Shown here piece after piece: positions 11,050-22,954 of a DNA stretch of 64,000 bases. The position numbers and the translations under genes were made by a program. The notes under the pieces are model-generated. The model had not been told where the DNA came from. It ran no database searches and was given only the letters and a program-made list of their open reading frames with translations. Location of the stretch: positions 68,557,400 through 68,621,399 of the forward strand of contig NC_053144.1 in NCBI RefSeq assembly GCF_016808335.1, written 5' to 3'. How positions within the stretch are numbered: position 1 is the stretch's first letter; the number at the start of each line of letters is the position of its first letter. Origin of the DNA: Panicum virgatum. Lineage: Eukaryota > Streptophyta > Magnoliopsida > Poales > Poaceae.

Positions 11050-12715
11050 ATGGAGCTCGACGAGGAGACGTTCTTGGACGAGCTCATGTCGCTGCGGCGG
11101 GAGGCGGCGCCGTGGCAGGGCTACCCTGGCGGCGTGATGATGAGCGACCTCCTCTTCTACGGCGCCGACGCGAGAAGCGGCGGCGGCATGGACCTGCCGC
11201 CGTTCCAGGAGCTGGTGCCCATGCCGCCCGCGGCGCCCCCGCACGAGGAGTTCAACTTCGACTGCCTGAGCGAGGTGTGCAACCCTTACAGGAGCTCCGG
11301 CGTCGCCGCCCCGGGGGAGGCAGCGCCCGGCCAGACGCTCGTCGCTCCCCTCCACGACGCCATGGTGGACGAGGAGCCGAGCGGTGATAAGGGGCAGTGC
11401 TACGGAGGCGGGGGCGGCTCCCCGACGTTCGTGTTCGGAGGAGGCGCCGGCGAGAGCTCGGAGATGGCGCCCATCAGGGGTGTCGGCGGCCCCCACCACA
11501 AGACCAAGCTCCACGGCGCGCCGTCAAAGAATCTCATGGCTGAGAGGCGCCGGAGGAAGCGGCTCAACGACCGACTCTCCATGCTCCGCTCCATTGTTCC
11601 AAAGATCAGCAAGGTAATAAACAAAGCATCCGGGCGATCGATTGATCGACTAGCTAGCTTTAATTTGTAGTTAAGGTTTCATTATGCATGTATGTGATGA
11701 CTAGCGACGACTAAAACCGATCGATCGTATATATGCTGGTGTCGCGGCTCGTCATCAGATGGACAGGACATCCATTCTTGGGGACACCATTGACTATGTG
11801 AAGGAGCTGACAGAGCGGATCAAAGCCCTTGAGGAGGAGATCGGCGCCTCGCCGGAGGACCTGAACCTTCTGAATACCTTGAAAGATTATTCGTCCAACA
11901 GTAACAATGAGATGATGGTGAGGAACTCCACCAAGGTATGCACGCCTCTCACATTCACATGCATACACTACACTCTCGAGTCCCGATCACTATGCATGTA
12001 TCTAGCTCGACTGTAGAGCACGGCAATATTGATTGCTCTCTCTCTCTCTCTCCCACACACACACACAAACAAACAGCTGATGAGCTACTGATTTTTTTGA
12101 TCCATGTGGCCGGCCGGGTCGTCACAGTTCGACGTCGAGAAGCGGGACAACGGGAGCACGAAGATCGAAATCTGCTGCCCCACAAACCCCGGGGTGCTGC
12201 TGTCCACGGTGAACGCGCTGGAGGTGCTGGGGCTGGAGATCGAGCAGTGCGTGGTGAGCTGCTTCAGCGACTTTGGCATGCAGGCCTCTTGCTTACAAGT
12301 AAGTAATAATAATCAAGGGGTTTTGCATTGTTTTACAAGTAAGTAAGATCTGAAATACTGTTCCATATGCATGCTCTAGCTTGATTTCTTTTAGACATTG
12401 TAAGTGGGATATATAGATATATAGAACCCTTCCGATTTCTGATGTTAGAACCATAACTTGCATTTTGAGGCAAGAACCATAAATTTGTCTTTATAGGAAA
12501 AAACATGAAACAATTAAAACAGCTTCTAAAGCATTTGGAACACACCGAGAAGATGCAATCGTTCATTGGCCTCATTAATCTAGCTCTACCTGTATGTTTT
12601 ACAAGTATTTGTTGTCAATTTATGGTAGGAGGACGGGAAGAGGCAAGTGATAAGCTCCGGCGAGATAAAGCAGGCATTGTTTAGGAGTGCCGGGTATGGA
12701 GGGATATGTCTCTAA
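11050..12715 (+). CDS. BHLH93: bHLH transcription factor, bHLH93 type (subgroup IIIb, ICE1-related)
   Basis: Four exons: 11050-11613, 11759-11935, 12128-12298 and 12629-12715, all joined in phase 0 with GT-AG borders, giving 332 residues. Residues 1-155 are acidic and Gly/Pro-rich. The basic region and helix 1 start at about residue 160 ([17 protein letters not shown]) with the E and R that contact E-box DNA. The HLH crosses the first intron at [14 protein letters not shown], a hallmark of the ICE1/bHLH93 subgroup. Residues about 248-310 form the ACT-like dimerisation domain ([17 protein letters not shown]), and the protein ends in [13 protein letters not shown], close to Arabidopsis bHLH93. 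It should be a nuclear DNA-binding dimer; Arabidopsis bHLH93 affects flowering through gibberellin. The target genes here are unknown. A CCGGTT-rich transposon occupies the proximal promoter. Confidence 0.92.
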
Positions 12716-13761
12716 CTCTCTATAGCAGGTCGAAATTTCATCCAGCGAATTGAATTGAATTGAATATAAATCCGGTCGATTATTGGTCGTTCTTGTTCTT
12801 GATGCCTTCCGTCCCGTGGCTTTGCTCCATGAATTAATATAGAGCTATATATATAGTAGTGTTCATCTATGAGTGTAGCTAGTATGAGCCATCTGAATCC
12901 CAGCAAATTAAAGATTTGCTCAGGTATTGTAAGTTGATCATTTCTTGTGGTTTGTATCATTTTGGATCATGGCTTGTATGCAGTACTCCTGCTTGTATGT
13001 GGGATTATTGATACCATGTATCACGCGACATGGTTTGGGTTAAATGCCAAGAACCTGGATTGTTTCTTATGTAAGTTTAGCTGTGGACTTTTGTTCTTTT
13101 CCTTCCAGGAAACGGTTCATACAGTTCTTAGATTTGTCATGGAGCTACCATATGCTCATATGAGGAAAGTAGTGTTATGTGGTTTTATTCCCTTTGCTAG
13201 CTTGGTGCTTAATCGCGAGTCAGCAACCGTATGCAGGCGCTGCTAAGTACATAGCATATTGGGTAGAGAACAAGGAAGAACTTGGCCTGTTTATATGGCG
13301 ATCCTGTTCCCTGATAGTTCAATGACGACATGCAAAGTATGTAAGCGCAGTAGTCTCTAGCTATATGCATTTTAGCACGTACACTAGTACATGGAATGAT
13401 AGTGATTCGTTATTTTATGGTCCATGTAAACAGTAGAGATCCAAAATCGTACATGGATGCGTGACAAAGAACAAATCGATGTCTGAATACACACAAATCG
13501 TACGGATATGGCTCTATGATGAAAATTCATTTTAAACTCTGAATATATATGCATATGTGCCTCGTAACCAACTTGGGTACGTACATTCTCTTTTCTGCTT
13601 CCCGATTGCAATAGTTAAACCTGTCTATGATTTTCAACCGAAGGAGCATACATATTGTAAAAGATTAAAGTGCATGATCTCCTTAAACTTATTTGTATGA
13701 GGAACTTGCTCTTAAATTATATATTTGGACCCTTAAACTTGGTTTCATGTGCCATCTAATA
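12716..13761. other. bHLH 3' untranslated and downstream sequence
   Basis: AT-rich with no convincing reading frame. The first few hundred bases are presumably the bHLH 3' UTR. From about 13660 the CTTAAACTT-type phrases recur on both sides of the Stowaway MITE (13723-13740 and 14060-14075). This suggests that the Stowaway inserted into an older unclassified repeat. Confidence 0.4.
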
Positions 13762-14021
13762 CTCCCTCCATATAGGATTTAGATGTCGTTTTGGACAAGA
13801 TTTGAGTCAAACATTGGGAATATAAATCATGAATAACTTTTAAGTTATTGAGTTTGGAAAAGTGGAAATTATATGAATAGATTTGTCCTAAGAAACACTT
13901 TCATAAAAATATACATATATCACTTTTGAACAAATATTTTTATAAAAAATAAGCGGTCAAAGTTATGCTTTAAAGACTGTGTCGCTGTCCTAAACGTCAT
14001 CTATTTACTATATGGAGGGAG
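13762..14021. mobile_element. Stowaway MITE (Tc1/mariner type)
   Basis: 260 bp bounded by TA dinucleotides (13760-13761 and 14022-14023), with terminal inverted repeats CTCCCTCCATATAG. No coding capacity. It belongs to the same family as 19932-20190, which lies in the opposite orientation, as judged by the shared interior. Confidence 0.92.
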
Positions 14022-14605
14022 TAAGTCCTTATATATGCTTTCAAAATACATACCTGGATCCTTAAACTTGACTTCGGTTGTCATCAGGGTCTATGTACTC
14101 TCAAAATGCAGTGTCCTTCTTAAATAAATATAACTTCATTATACTCAAATAGATTAACTTTTTTGCTTAGCATGTGTAGAAAATATTGATGTGTATCAAC
14201 CAAGAAAGCTTGATGATTTTTCGCTTCTGACGCAATTCCTATCTTGCTAGGTGTACATGACAATTACGCTCGATTCTTGGAAGATTGTTAAAAAATTTAG
14301 TAACTTGTAGCTGTACTTTGCAAACTAGAATCAAACGCTTAGAAATGAAACACGCCATGGCAGCAAAATGAGTAAAAAAAAAGAGGACAATGAAAGTAAT
14401 GCTCGATTAAAAAGTATAACAATTTAATCCTATCATACTTTATTAGTTGGAGGCCCAATTGGCTAATTCCTAGCCCAGATAGAACCAAGCATTCGACCGG
14501 CTGGCTTGGTCCGATCCGGCCCAGGCATAAACGGTCGGGTTCACCGGCCAATCCTCTCCGCTTCCGACGCGGGACGGCCTCACCGCACGGAGAGGGGTCG
14601 ACGCC
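14022..14605. other. Upstream region of the AKRP-type gene
   Basis: AT-rich up to about 14480, then GC-rich. No clear TATA box and no other gene were seen. The distal part is the continuation of the repeat interrupted by the Stowaway element. Confidence 0.4.
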
Positions 14606-17458
14606 ATGACGCCGGCCGCCATATCCCACCACCACCACCGCCTCCTCCTCCCCTTCCCGTCCCCGATCCAAACCCTAAACCCTTTCGCCACCTCCTCGCC
14701 TCGCCCCCGCCATCAACTCCCAAAATCCATCGTCATATCCCTATCGCCCCGACCAGCCTTCTCCTCTGCCTTCGCGGTCGCTGCCGTCGACGACGACGAG
14801 GATGTCGTCATCGGGGACTGCCTCGTGTTTGACGACGAGGCCTTCGAGGAACCGGACCTCGACCTCCCCTCGTCCCCGCCGCCTCCGAGCGCCTCCCGAT
14901 GCGGCCGGAGGGCGGAGGCCAGCTACGGTTCGAGCCTGGTGCCGGAGAGGTGGAGGGATGCCGCGGAGGAGATCAACCTGACGAAGAAGGAGAAGCGCCG
15001 CATATCTCATGGGCTGCGATTCGGGAGTCGCCTCGAGCGGCGGGCGCCCCCGGCCGTTGCCGCCCCTGACGAATTCCGCGCGTACCGCAAGGGGACGCTG
15101 CAAGGGGAGAGTGAGCACGTTGCAAATGTATACTGGGGGCCACTGGAGAGGACTCTTCCGCCGGCAGAGAAGGTGGAGGAGCCTCCGCCGCCGGAGCCGG
15201 GGACGCGTGGGGCCCCGAAGAACCCGAGGATGGGGATGGATGTTGGCAGCCTTGAGGACATTTCCGAGTTTTTTAGCAGTCGGGAGTATGTTCAGGGCGA
15301 GATGGAAGACAGCAAAGGCCCCAAAAGTGAGTTCTGATGACATGTTTTACGATATTGAAATGCTGCACCGATCAGCCCTTTTTTTTCCTTTGGATTTTAC
15401 AATAAAGAGTAGTTTAAATCGATCATTCAAATATAAAAACTCACTGCATCCACCAATAACACCGCAACAGATAGAATCATGGCAGTTCATGAGCTTACAT
15501 CAAATGGCAATGCAATAGCTCCTTCAGTGGTGATGCAATGTAGAATACGTGTGCTTTTACTGCTGTTGCCAGGTTCTTATATTACTGCAAATGGCTTTGG
15601 ACAATTCTTCACACTCATACCTTACAGCAATCTATGCCCAAACAGATATTATCAATAGTGCGTTGCAAATTATATTGCCTCAGTAGACATGTTAGTTTCT
15701 CTAGCTATACTAGGATGGCTGATTGTTAGACAATGCCGCTTTTCTGAAAGAATACATCACCTGCTGTTTGGCCAGTTGGATGAAGTAGAAGTTCATTTCG
15801 ATACAACTTTCATTAATTTCTTATGTCATTCCTTTGTTTATTAATTATTATGCATAACAATTACTTCTTTTATACTTCAGACCGTCAGAAGCTATTCTCG
15901 AATGAGGAGAAGGTTCTTCTGAACAAGCGAGTGCCTGATCTGGAAGCCGCTGCTTCTGTAAGCAATACGCCAATACCTATTCATAACAGTTCTGTTTTTG
16001 TTGAGTCAATAGTAATGTGTAGTAGTGGCTACTTTCTGAGTCATGAGAACCATGGAGATTTTTATTTTTATACTCACTTCTTAAGACGTGTGGATCTTCT
16101 GCCTCTTAGCTTGGTTTATGATGATTTTTGTCATTTCAAGTTTACTTTCTTGTGTAATGCGATCTTTTATCTATTCCTTGTAGAGTAAATGGCTTCCACT
16201 TCACACCCTTGCTGCATCTGGGGATTTCTATCTGTTGGAAAGTCTTTTAAAACATAATGTGGACATAAATGCGCTTGATAAGGTAATTGTTACTGTTTAA
16301 CCTTTTGCTTTGTGTGACTTCTTTGTTTTTTAGGTCATTACCGTTGATTTCACCTTTTTCTGGTTCCCTTAGGATGGTTTGCCAGCAATTCACAAAGCAA
16401 TTCTTTCAAAGAAGGCTGCTATTATCAACTATCTTTTAAGGAACTCAGCAAATCCATTCATCCAAGATAAAGTGAGTGCAGACCTTGTCTAACATGCTTG
16501 TAAACTGTTTATGTAGAACCTATTTGCAAGCAGCGTTATTTGGACCTGTCTTCATTACTTTAGGTCCCTTGGTGCCTCGATCTGAAAGTTGGCTCTTTGA
16601 GTATTTGCCTTTTCTATTTCTGTATGCCAAAGTTTATTGCATTTGCCTTATTTAATCATCATTGCTGTGATGATGAACTGGCATGCTCCTTGATTCCCTC
16701 TGGTCTGATGCAATATTATAGATGAGATTTATTTTCCATGTGTTTTATGTTTCTTGTCACTTGTGCTGATTTAATCCCACCAACTTCACAATTTTGGTGA
16801 CACAGGATGGTGCAACCCTAATGCATTATGCTGTCCAAACTGCATGCAGTCAGACCATAAAGACTCTTTTGCTGTACAATGTTGACATCAACCATCCAGA
16901 CGATGTATGCTAAGTTCTTGAAATATCTTGCTTTATTTTCTCTTCTGTTAGTTGGACTAACTGCGTGGCTTCACCACTTGCAGTATGGATGGACACCTTT
17001 GCATCTTGCTGTACAAACACAGAGGACTGACATTGTGAAGCTACTGCTAATAAAGGGGGCCGATAGAACTCTGAAAACCAAAGTAAGTAAAGTGAATATT
17101 CAACAGTTCTCAATTGATTTAGTATGAACACATTTATGGAGGCTGAACTGAATTGTTTGTGAATCGCATTCGCTGAATTCTGAAATAACATCACGTTGTC
17201 ACCCCAATTTTTTCATTGTATTTTTCCATGGTAGTTACGATGCATTATGGCAGTCTAATGTTTCCTATATTCTTCTGAAACAAGTGCTCTGCTAAATGGG
17301 GAATAATTTTGTTGGTGAATTCCTTTCAGGATGGATTGACCCCTTTGGAGTTGTGCCTCCGTCTAGGCCACCATGTGCGGACATATGAGCTTATCAAACT
17401 ACTTAAAAGCTTCCGAGGACAAAAACAGCATGCTTCGGTTTACCTGGAGGGTGTGTGA
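14606..17458 (+). CDS. AKRP: Chloroplast ankyrin-repeat protein, AKRP/EMB506 family
   Basis: Seven exons: 14606-15326, 15881-15957, 16184-16282, 16373-16471, 16806-16904, 16984-17082 and 17330-17458, giving 440 residues (Arabidopsis AKRP has about 435). Residues 1 to about 60 are rich in Ser, Pro and Arg with few acids, as in a plastid transit peptide. An acidic and proline-rich middle contains TKKEKRRI and the family-typical NVYWGPLER. Five ankyrin repeats follow from residue 267. Each of exons 3-6 is exactly 99 bp, or 33 codons, so one exon equals one repeat ([39 protein letters not shown]), and the last repeat is in exon 7. In Arabidopsis AKRP pairs with EMB506 and is needed for plastid differentiation and embryo development. 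The same role is inferred here by family. The exon 1/2 join is in phase 1 and restores the frame. Confidence 0.92.
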
Positions 17459-17649
17459 CCAGTTGGAGTCAATGAGGTTTATGGCCGAGATTGGCTTGCT
17501 GGGTGCCACTTTTCAGTGTACGGTATTGCTTTGAGTTTGAGGTAGGTACAGGCCAACTAGATGTTTTTGATTCATTTATTTTCCTTTTTTGTTTTCTTTT
17601 TGTTGGCCTGACTGGACCAATTGGTTGCAGGAAGTAGTTTACCTTCAGA

Positions 17650-17720
17650 ACTGAAAGCAATGACATGGCAGTGCTCCTGGCCTAGTTTTCAAAGAAAAAA
17701 AAAAACACTGAAAGCAATGA
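17650..17720 (+). repeat. Poly(A) micro-retroposition flanked by a 14-bp target duplication
   Basis: ACTGAAAGCAATGA is present at 17650-17663 and 17707-17720. The 43-bp insert between them ends in a run of A with one terminal C. A short 3' fragment plus poly(A) plus long direct repeats is the standard product of LINE-mediated retroposition. It lies about 200 bp downstream of the AKRP stop codon. Confidence 0.65.
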
Positions 17721-17892
17721 GTAGATCAGGTTACAGTTGAGATTGAGCCCATGAGATTGTTGATGACCAAACCTTTCCTTAGGTCAGCGCTCTACTATAA
17801 TTGGGGGTGAGCCACTGAGCTATGACAAAATATATGTAATGAATGCCAAAAACTTTTATCAGATTCGCATCTGTCTTCTCCTTTTGGTCCAT

Positions 17893-18015
17893 GGGACGCG
17901 TGTTTGGGACAGCCTGATCCCGGCCCAGTCAACGTGTGGGCGGGCCACGAATTTGACTAGATTTCCGCCCTACCAACGTGCAATGGGCCATGATTGCACT
18001 GTCCCAAACAGGCCC
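17893..18015. mobile_element. Small MITE-like inverted repeat element
   Basis: About 123 bp with imperfect inverted ends (GTGTTTGGGACAG near 17900 against GTCCCAAACAGGCCC at 18001-18015). The class is uncertain and no clear target duplication was found. Confidence 0.45.
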
Positions 18016-19931
18016 TTAGGTGGAGACCTTTTTCACATTTATTCAATAGTTGTACGGGGTAGTATATGCAAATAAACATGAGTTGTACCTACCCTTTTTC
18101 CCATATAGTTTGCTGTGATGGATTGGGAAATTCCGTTATTAAATATTGGATACATTGTTTCTGTGGTTGGCATTCTTTGTTTATTTTTTTCTCGATTGGT
18201 ATTGTCTATGTTTTTCTTGTTGATTTTGGCACTTGCAGTTGCCACCTGGAATAGTTGAACCCGCAACTATTCAAGTGTTGATTTTTCTTTTTTTGGTTTT
18301 TTTACACAAGTTTTTTGTTCAACCACAAATTTTGTATGATGATACATGTTTGCATACTCTAACCATTCATATTTTTTATGCACCTATGTAGTAAGTTTGG
18401 TTACCCGGTACCGAGATGGTAATATTCTCCTGGAAACAAAGCCTGTTAGACTGACACTGTCCGTAACATACATATTTGTTTTTGTTATTCCACCAACTTA
18501 TCAATTGCTGATACGTTTGCAAACCTTGATCACAAAAGTACAAGGATGAGGATTTTATGCACTCATGTCCATATGCTCGATGCAACTAATTTTGCTACCA
18601 GACTTTCAGATCTGAACTTCTCCCAGAAAACCCATGCCAGTTCTGTTGTCTTAAGAGTGCCTGGACAGTTTCTTTGGTCCCTGGGGTTGGTTGCCCATCT
18701 CAGCAGGCTTGATGGGCAATTACATGCATCAACTAAATTCCATTTGTACGCACCTTCTGATGAGCAACCAATGCCCCCAGCCCAGGATCTACTGCCGTAC
18801 CCCCAACGATCCTGTCTAGCCCTTGCTTTCTTCATCCACACTCCATCTCCATGGTCCTTTTCTGGGCCGCCTTGAATGGCCTGCATTGCACGTCAAACAT
18901 TCCCAGAGAGCAGAACTGCAGTTGCAGCTCCAGTAAATAATCGAAGCATGGTCCAGGAAAATGGTAATCAGCTCAAACCAGCCCATTTAAGTCCCAGGAA
19001 AATGGTAGTCAGTCCAAAGGTTTTTCTTTTCTTTTCTTTTAAAAAAATATATAAATAAATAAAGACATGTCATGACCGCTACATTTTCTATAGAGAAAGG
19101 TGAAATGGGCGGCAAATCAAGTCACAGCAAGGTGAGCAGACCAGGGCGGACCAGACTCCATGCATCCATGTGGGCATGTGGCGGAGTGGCGCTTGCCTCT
19201 GCCCAGGCATTGATGAATCGGCGTGGGTACAGGACGGGAGCCCCCCCTTGCCGTGGCGGCCCGGGCGAGAAGAAGAGTAGGCGCGCGCGGTGGTGAGGTG
19301 ACAGTTAGCGGGGGCAGGAAGGCAGCGCTAGGGCAAGCGCGTGGGGCTGGGCTGGGCTGAGCGGGGGTTGGAGGAGTGAATGAGGGAATCTTTGTCTGAC
19401 GCTATGGAGGCCCGGCCACGGCAGTCGGCAGGGCCTCCGGCACTCCGGCCGTGCATCTCCCTCATCCTCCGGCTCCGGCCTCCGGCTGATCTATAGCTAG
19501 CAGTGATACTAGTGTAAATGCTGGCGCTGCCTGCCTGACCAAAGTGAGCATGCCCCATATTCTTTCTCTACCTGCTGTCCCCTTTGATGCTTTTCCCTGC
19601 CATCTCATTTACGCTCGTCTCATTACTTCCCCTAGTTACTCCTTTGCAAGTCCCAACTACCTACCCACGGGGATCTCGCCCTTTTGATTATTTACAGTAG
19701 TAGTAGTATATGGACACCGCGGCTCTTGCATACATATACCCTGGGAAATACTAGTAGTACTACCAAATACAGTGACATAATCTATCAGAGGTGGTTGGGA
19801 GTATACATGCATGATGAATTACTTTCATCAGCCAACAACTCTTTTGACTATATGTAACCATGGGAGCACTGCATGCGTAAGCAAGAACATTTGAAATGCC
19901 ATCTCACTCACAGTCTGATCAGATGAATGTA
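18016..19931. other. Gene-free stretch
   Basis: No gene could be supported. A 107-codon open frame on the minus strand (18563-18886) matches no family I know. The segment 19070-19500 is GC-rich. A pseudogene fragment cannot be excluded. Confidence 0.4.
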
Positions 19932-20190
19932 CTCCCTCCATATTGGTAAAAGAAGACGTTTAGGACAGGGACACGGTCTCCAAAACACAACTTTGACCTC
20001 TAGTTACTAAAAAAATATTTATAGAAAAGTGCTACACGTATATTTTTATGAAAGTATTTTTCTAGACAAATCTATTCATATAATTTTCACATTTGCAAAT
20101 TCAACAAGTTAAAAGTTATTGATGATTTACATTCCCAATGTTTGACCCAAACCATGTCCAAAACGTCTTCTTTTACCAATACGGAGGGAG
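19932..20190. mobile_element. Stowaway MITE, inverted sister of 13762-14021
   Basis: 259 bp bounded by TA (19930-19931 and 20191-20192), with CTCCCTCC terminal inverted repeats. The interior is the reverse complement of the 13762-14021 copy with scattered substitutions. Confidence 0.9.
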
Positions 20191-20331
20191 TATAATGTAG
20201 TATTTGGATTATTCGAACTACCAAATCCTGAGAGTCACCCAAGTAATGCAACCGCATGCACGATGTGCAGCTAGCCGTGCTATCTTGCTGTCTGATAGAT
20301 GCCTATATATGGTAGATCGATCGATTACCAG

Positions 20332-21042
20332 TAGGGTTGAAAACGGTCGGAATCAGTCGGGATAACTCCGTTACTGTTTTCACTTTTACATTTTAATACG
20401 AAAGCGATATCGAAAACGAACAAGTCGAACACGAATACGAATACGGACTCACGGTATATCGAAAACGAACCAATTCGAACGGATAAGTGTCGAAAGCGAA
20501 CGGTCTACGGAAAGGTAAAACGGAAACACCGACCCGTACGATCGTGCCCAGTCATCCAACAAACTCGACATGAGTACATAAAAATACATAGACAAATGAC
20601 GGTACATAGTCACAACCACAACTCACAACCGGAGGAGGGGCTGGCGACGACCGAGGATGACTGGACACCGGAGTCGAGGCCTTAGGGGACAAGAGCCAGA
20701 GAGGCGGCTGGCGATGGTAAGTGGAGGGAGAGGCGGAGAGAGGCAGCGGGCGAGGGAGGGAGGCGGGGACATCAAGGCCTAAGGGGTTGGGTTTGAAACT
20801 AGTTATGCTTAAGCTGAAAAAACGGTATATCCCGAATTAGTGAAAACGGGATATCCCGATCAAATACGGGAAATACAAAAATGATCGGAATATAGGTCAA
20901 ACCGTTTCCGTCCCGTTTTCTAATTTGACATCCCGTATTTCGTATTGATTCCGAATTTGTCCGAAAATATGAAAACGGATCGGTAAAATGTAGAAATCGG
21001 AACGGAACGGAACGAGATTTATCCCGACCGTTTTCAACCCTA
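20332..21042. mobile_element. Ac/Ds-like non-autonomous hAT element
   Basis: 711 bp with a perfect 8-bp target duplication ATTACCAG (20324-20331 and 21043-21050) and perfect 19-bp terminal inverted repeats TAGGGTTGAAAACGGTCGG. The terminus resembles that of maize Ac/Ds. AAACGG, the hexamer bound by Ac transposase, occurs at least eight times in both orientations in the subterminal regions (for example near 20342, 20519, 20820, 20844 and 20972, and as CCGTTT near 20902, 20922 and 21030). The central 20600-20790 is GC-rich and unlike the ends, so it may be captured host DNA. No transposase is encoded. Confidence 0.9.
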
Positions 21043-21084
21043 ATTACCAGAGTGATAGCTTGTCCCAATCCTCCACTATTATCA

Positions 21085-21198
21085 CTCTGTTCGTTGTGCT
21101 GTGGCTGGTGCTGATTTGTTGTGAGAGAAAAGTACTGTTGGCTGACTGCTGGCTTGGTGTGAGAGAAAAACACTGTTGGCTGATTGTTACGAACAGAG
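21085..21198. mobile_element. 114-bp MITE with CTCTGTTCGT inverted ends
   Basis: The ends CTCTGTTCGT and ACGAACAGAG are inverted repeats. The interior has two similar phrases (GTGAGAGAAAA near 21120 and 21160). A diverged relative without intact ends lies near 31935-32030. The superfamily was not determined. Confidence 0.6.
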
Positions 21199-21385
21199 CG
21201 TATAGAGACTACGTACTCTTTAATTTTGCATATGCTCTCCAATCTCTCAATCGGGAAACAAACCAAGTGGTATTATATTTGTTGGCTCATCATATCACTT
21301 GTGGTTCACTATATATGGAGTACTATGATCAGCGCTATCTTTTTATTTGTACAATTTAATTAAGACAATCTATATGGGTTTTATC

Positions 21386-21420
21386 AGATTCGGAGTTTTT
21401 TTTTGAGATAGATTCGGAGT
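21386..21420 (-). repeat. Poly(T)-GAGAT micro-insertion with 11-bp target duplication
   Basis: AGATTCGGAGT is repeated at 21386-21396 and 21410-21420 around 13 bp that read TTTTTTTTGAGAT. The insert has the same TTTT-GAGAT structure as the one at 8311-8330. Confidence 0.65.
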
Positions 21421-21686
21421 ATTATTTTACTATATATATATATATCATGAGATTTGTTCTTGTATAGGTTAAAATGAAAGTAAAACAAATCACACATACT
21501 GTATAGGAGACCTGCAATTTCTGGTGGGGGGTAGCAATGCAAACAGCAAAGACAACACTGTCATCCGTATCCATGTTCTGAGCATAAGAACGTTAGAGCA
21601 AGCCGGACCTCGTGGTGATCCACTGTAGTGGCAGGTCTCTCTCCAGCTTCCTGTGTGCTGCGATGCATACATACCTTATACTCTTA

Positions 21687-22038
21687 GGCCCTGTTTAGTT
21701 GCCACCCCATAAACCCGTAAATACAAAAAAAACATCACATTGAATGTTTCGACACATGCATGGAGTACTAAATAAAGTCTATTTACAAAATTTTTTGCAT
21801 AGATGGGCTGTAAATCGCGCGACGAATCTAATGAGTACGTAATCTATGATTTGCAACAATGATGTTACAGTAACCATCCGCTAATTATTAATTAATCATG
21901 AATTAATTATCATCATTAGATTCGTCTCGCGCTTTACAACTCATCTGTGCAAAAAGTTTTATAAATAGACTTCATTTAGTACTTCAAATTTACAAAATTC
22001 CATCGCAAATTTTTTTTACAAAACATCTAAACACGGCC
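21687..22038. mobile_element. Grass MITE with GGCC(C/G)TGTTTAG ends
   Basis: 352 bp with inverted ends GGCCCTGTTTAG and CTAAACACGGCC and a largely palindromic interior (GACGAATCTAATGA near 21822 against its inverse near 21920). The related copy at 24817-25180 shows it is a dispersed family. The superfamily (PIF/Harbinger or other) is unsettled because no clean target duplication is visible. Confidence 0.7.
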
Positions 22039-22332
22039 GTGTAATTTCAAAATGGATTGGAGCGCTAGCTAGCCTACAGCATGAAGACATGATTGAGAAA
22101 GAGGCAGAGGGGGAGGAGAGAAGCTGCTCGCGCGCGCTGGAGCATTTACAATTTGTAGAGAGCTTGGAAGCTGCAGGGCAGTACTGGCCGCGATCATTAA
22201 TACACAGAGATACTCCGAGACCAGCAGCTAGCATGGAAGATGGACTGTTGAATTTGTGTGTGTATGCCTCGTGACCACTTGAATTTGTTTATTTTTTTGT
22301 GTACTTGTATTAGAAGAAAAGGTACATTAGAG

Positions 22333-22946
22333 CATGGTTAACCTTACCGGTGGGAACCGGTCCGGTTTGACCGGTAACCGGTCAAACCGGTCCGGACCGG
22401 TTCCGGTTCCGACCGGTTCCCAACCGGTCCAAATTCAAATTTTGAATTTGAATTCAAAAAAATGAAAAATTCTCAAAAAATTCCTAAAAATATTTCAAGG
22501 TGTGATGAATCTAATGGTGTCAAATTTTCTCAAAAATTCGTTCATTTAGTATGGTTTGCGGAATTTATAAGTTAAATAAAAAAAACGTGCATACGAAAGT
22601 ATACAAATACAATGTAAAAGTAGTATAAAAAAGAGTTGGAGGGTTCATTTAGACTAAAATATGTTGTACAAACATTTATTTAGTATACTTTGTGGGCATT
22701 TGAATTTAAAAAAAAAAAGAAAAAAATTTGAATTTGACCTGTACCAGTCAAACCGGCCGGTTACCATCCAAACCGGCCGGTATACCGGTCTAACCGACCG
22801 GCATACCGATCGGAACCGGTTGAACGGGGAAGTTTGAATTCAAATTTGAATTCCACCGGTTCCGACCGGTAACCGGCCAAACCGGACCGGTATACCGGAA
22901 CCGGAGGCCGGCGGTTACCGGTCACCGGTCGGATACGTGAACCCTG
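22333..22946. mobile_element. CCGGTT-rich non-autonomous hAT-like element, copy 2
   Basis: 614 bp with a perfect 8-bp target duplication CATTAGAG (22325-22332 and 22947-22954). The ends CATGGTTAAC and CAGGGTTCAC (the latter on the opposite strand) fit hAT-type termini. Arrays of ACCGGT motifs at both ends flank an AT-rich core shared with 10338-10924. No protein is encoded. Confidence 0.8.
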
Positions 22947-22954
22947 CATTAGAG

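Noticed and set aside
18563..18886. 107-codon minus-strand frame
   Set aside because: No family resemblance and no splice or start context that would make it a gene; a degraded pseudogene remains possible but cannot be supported.
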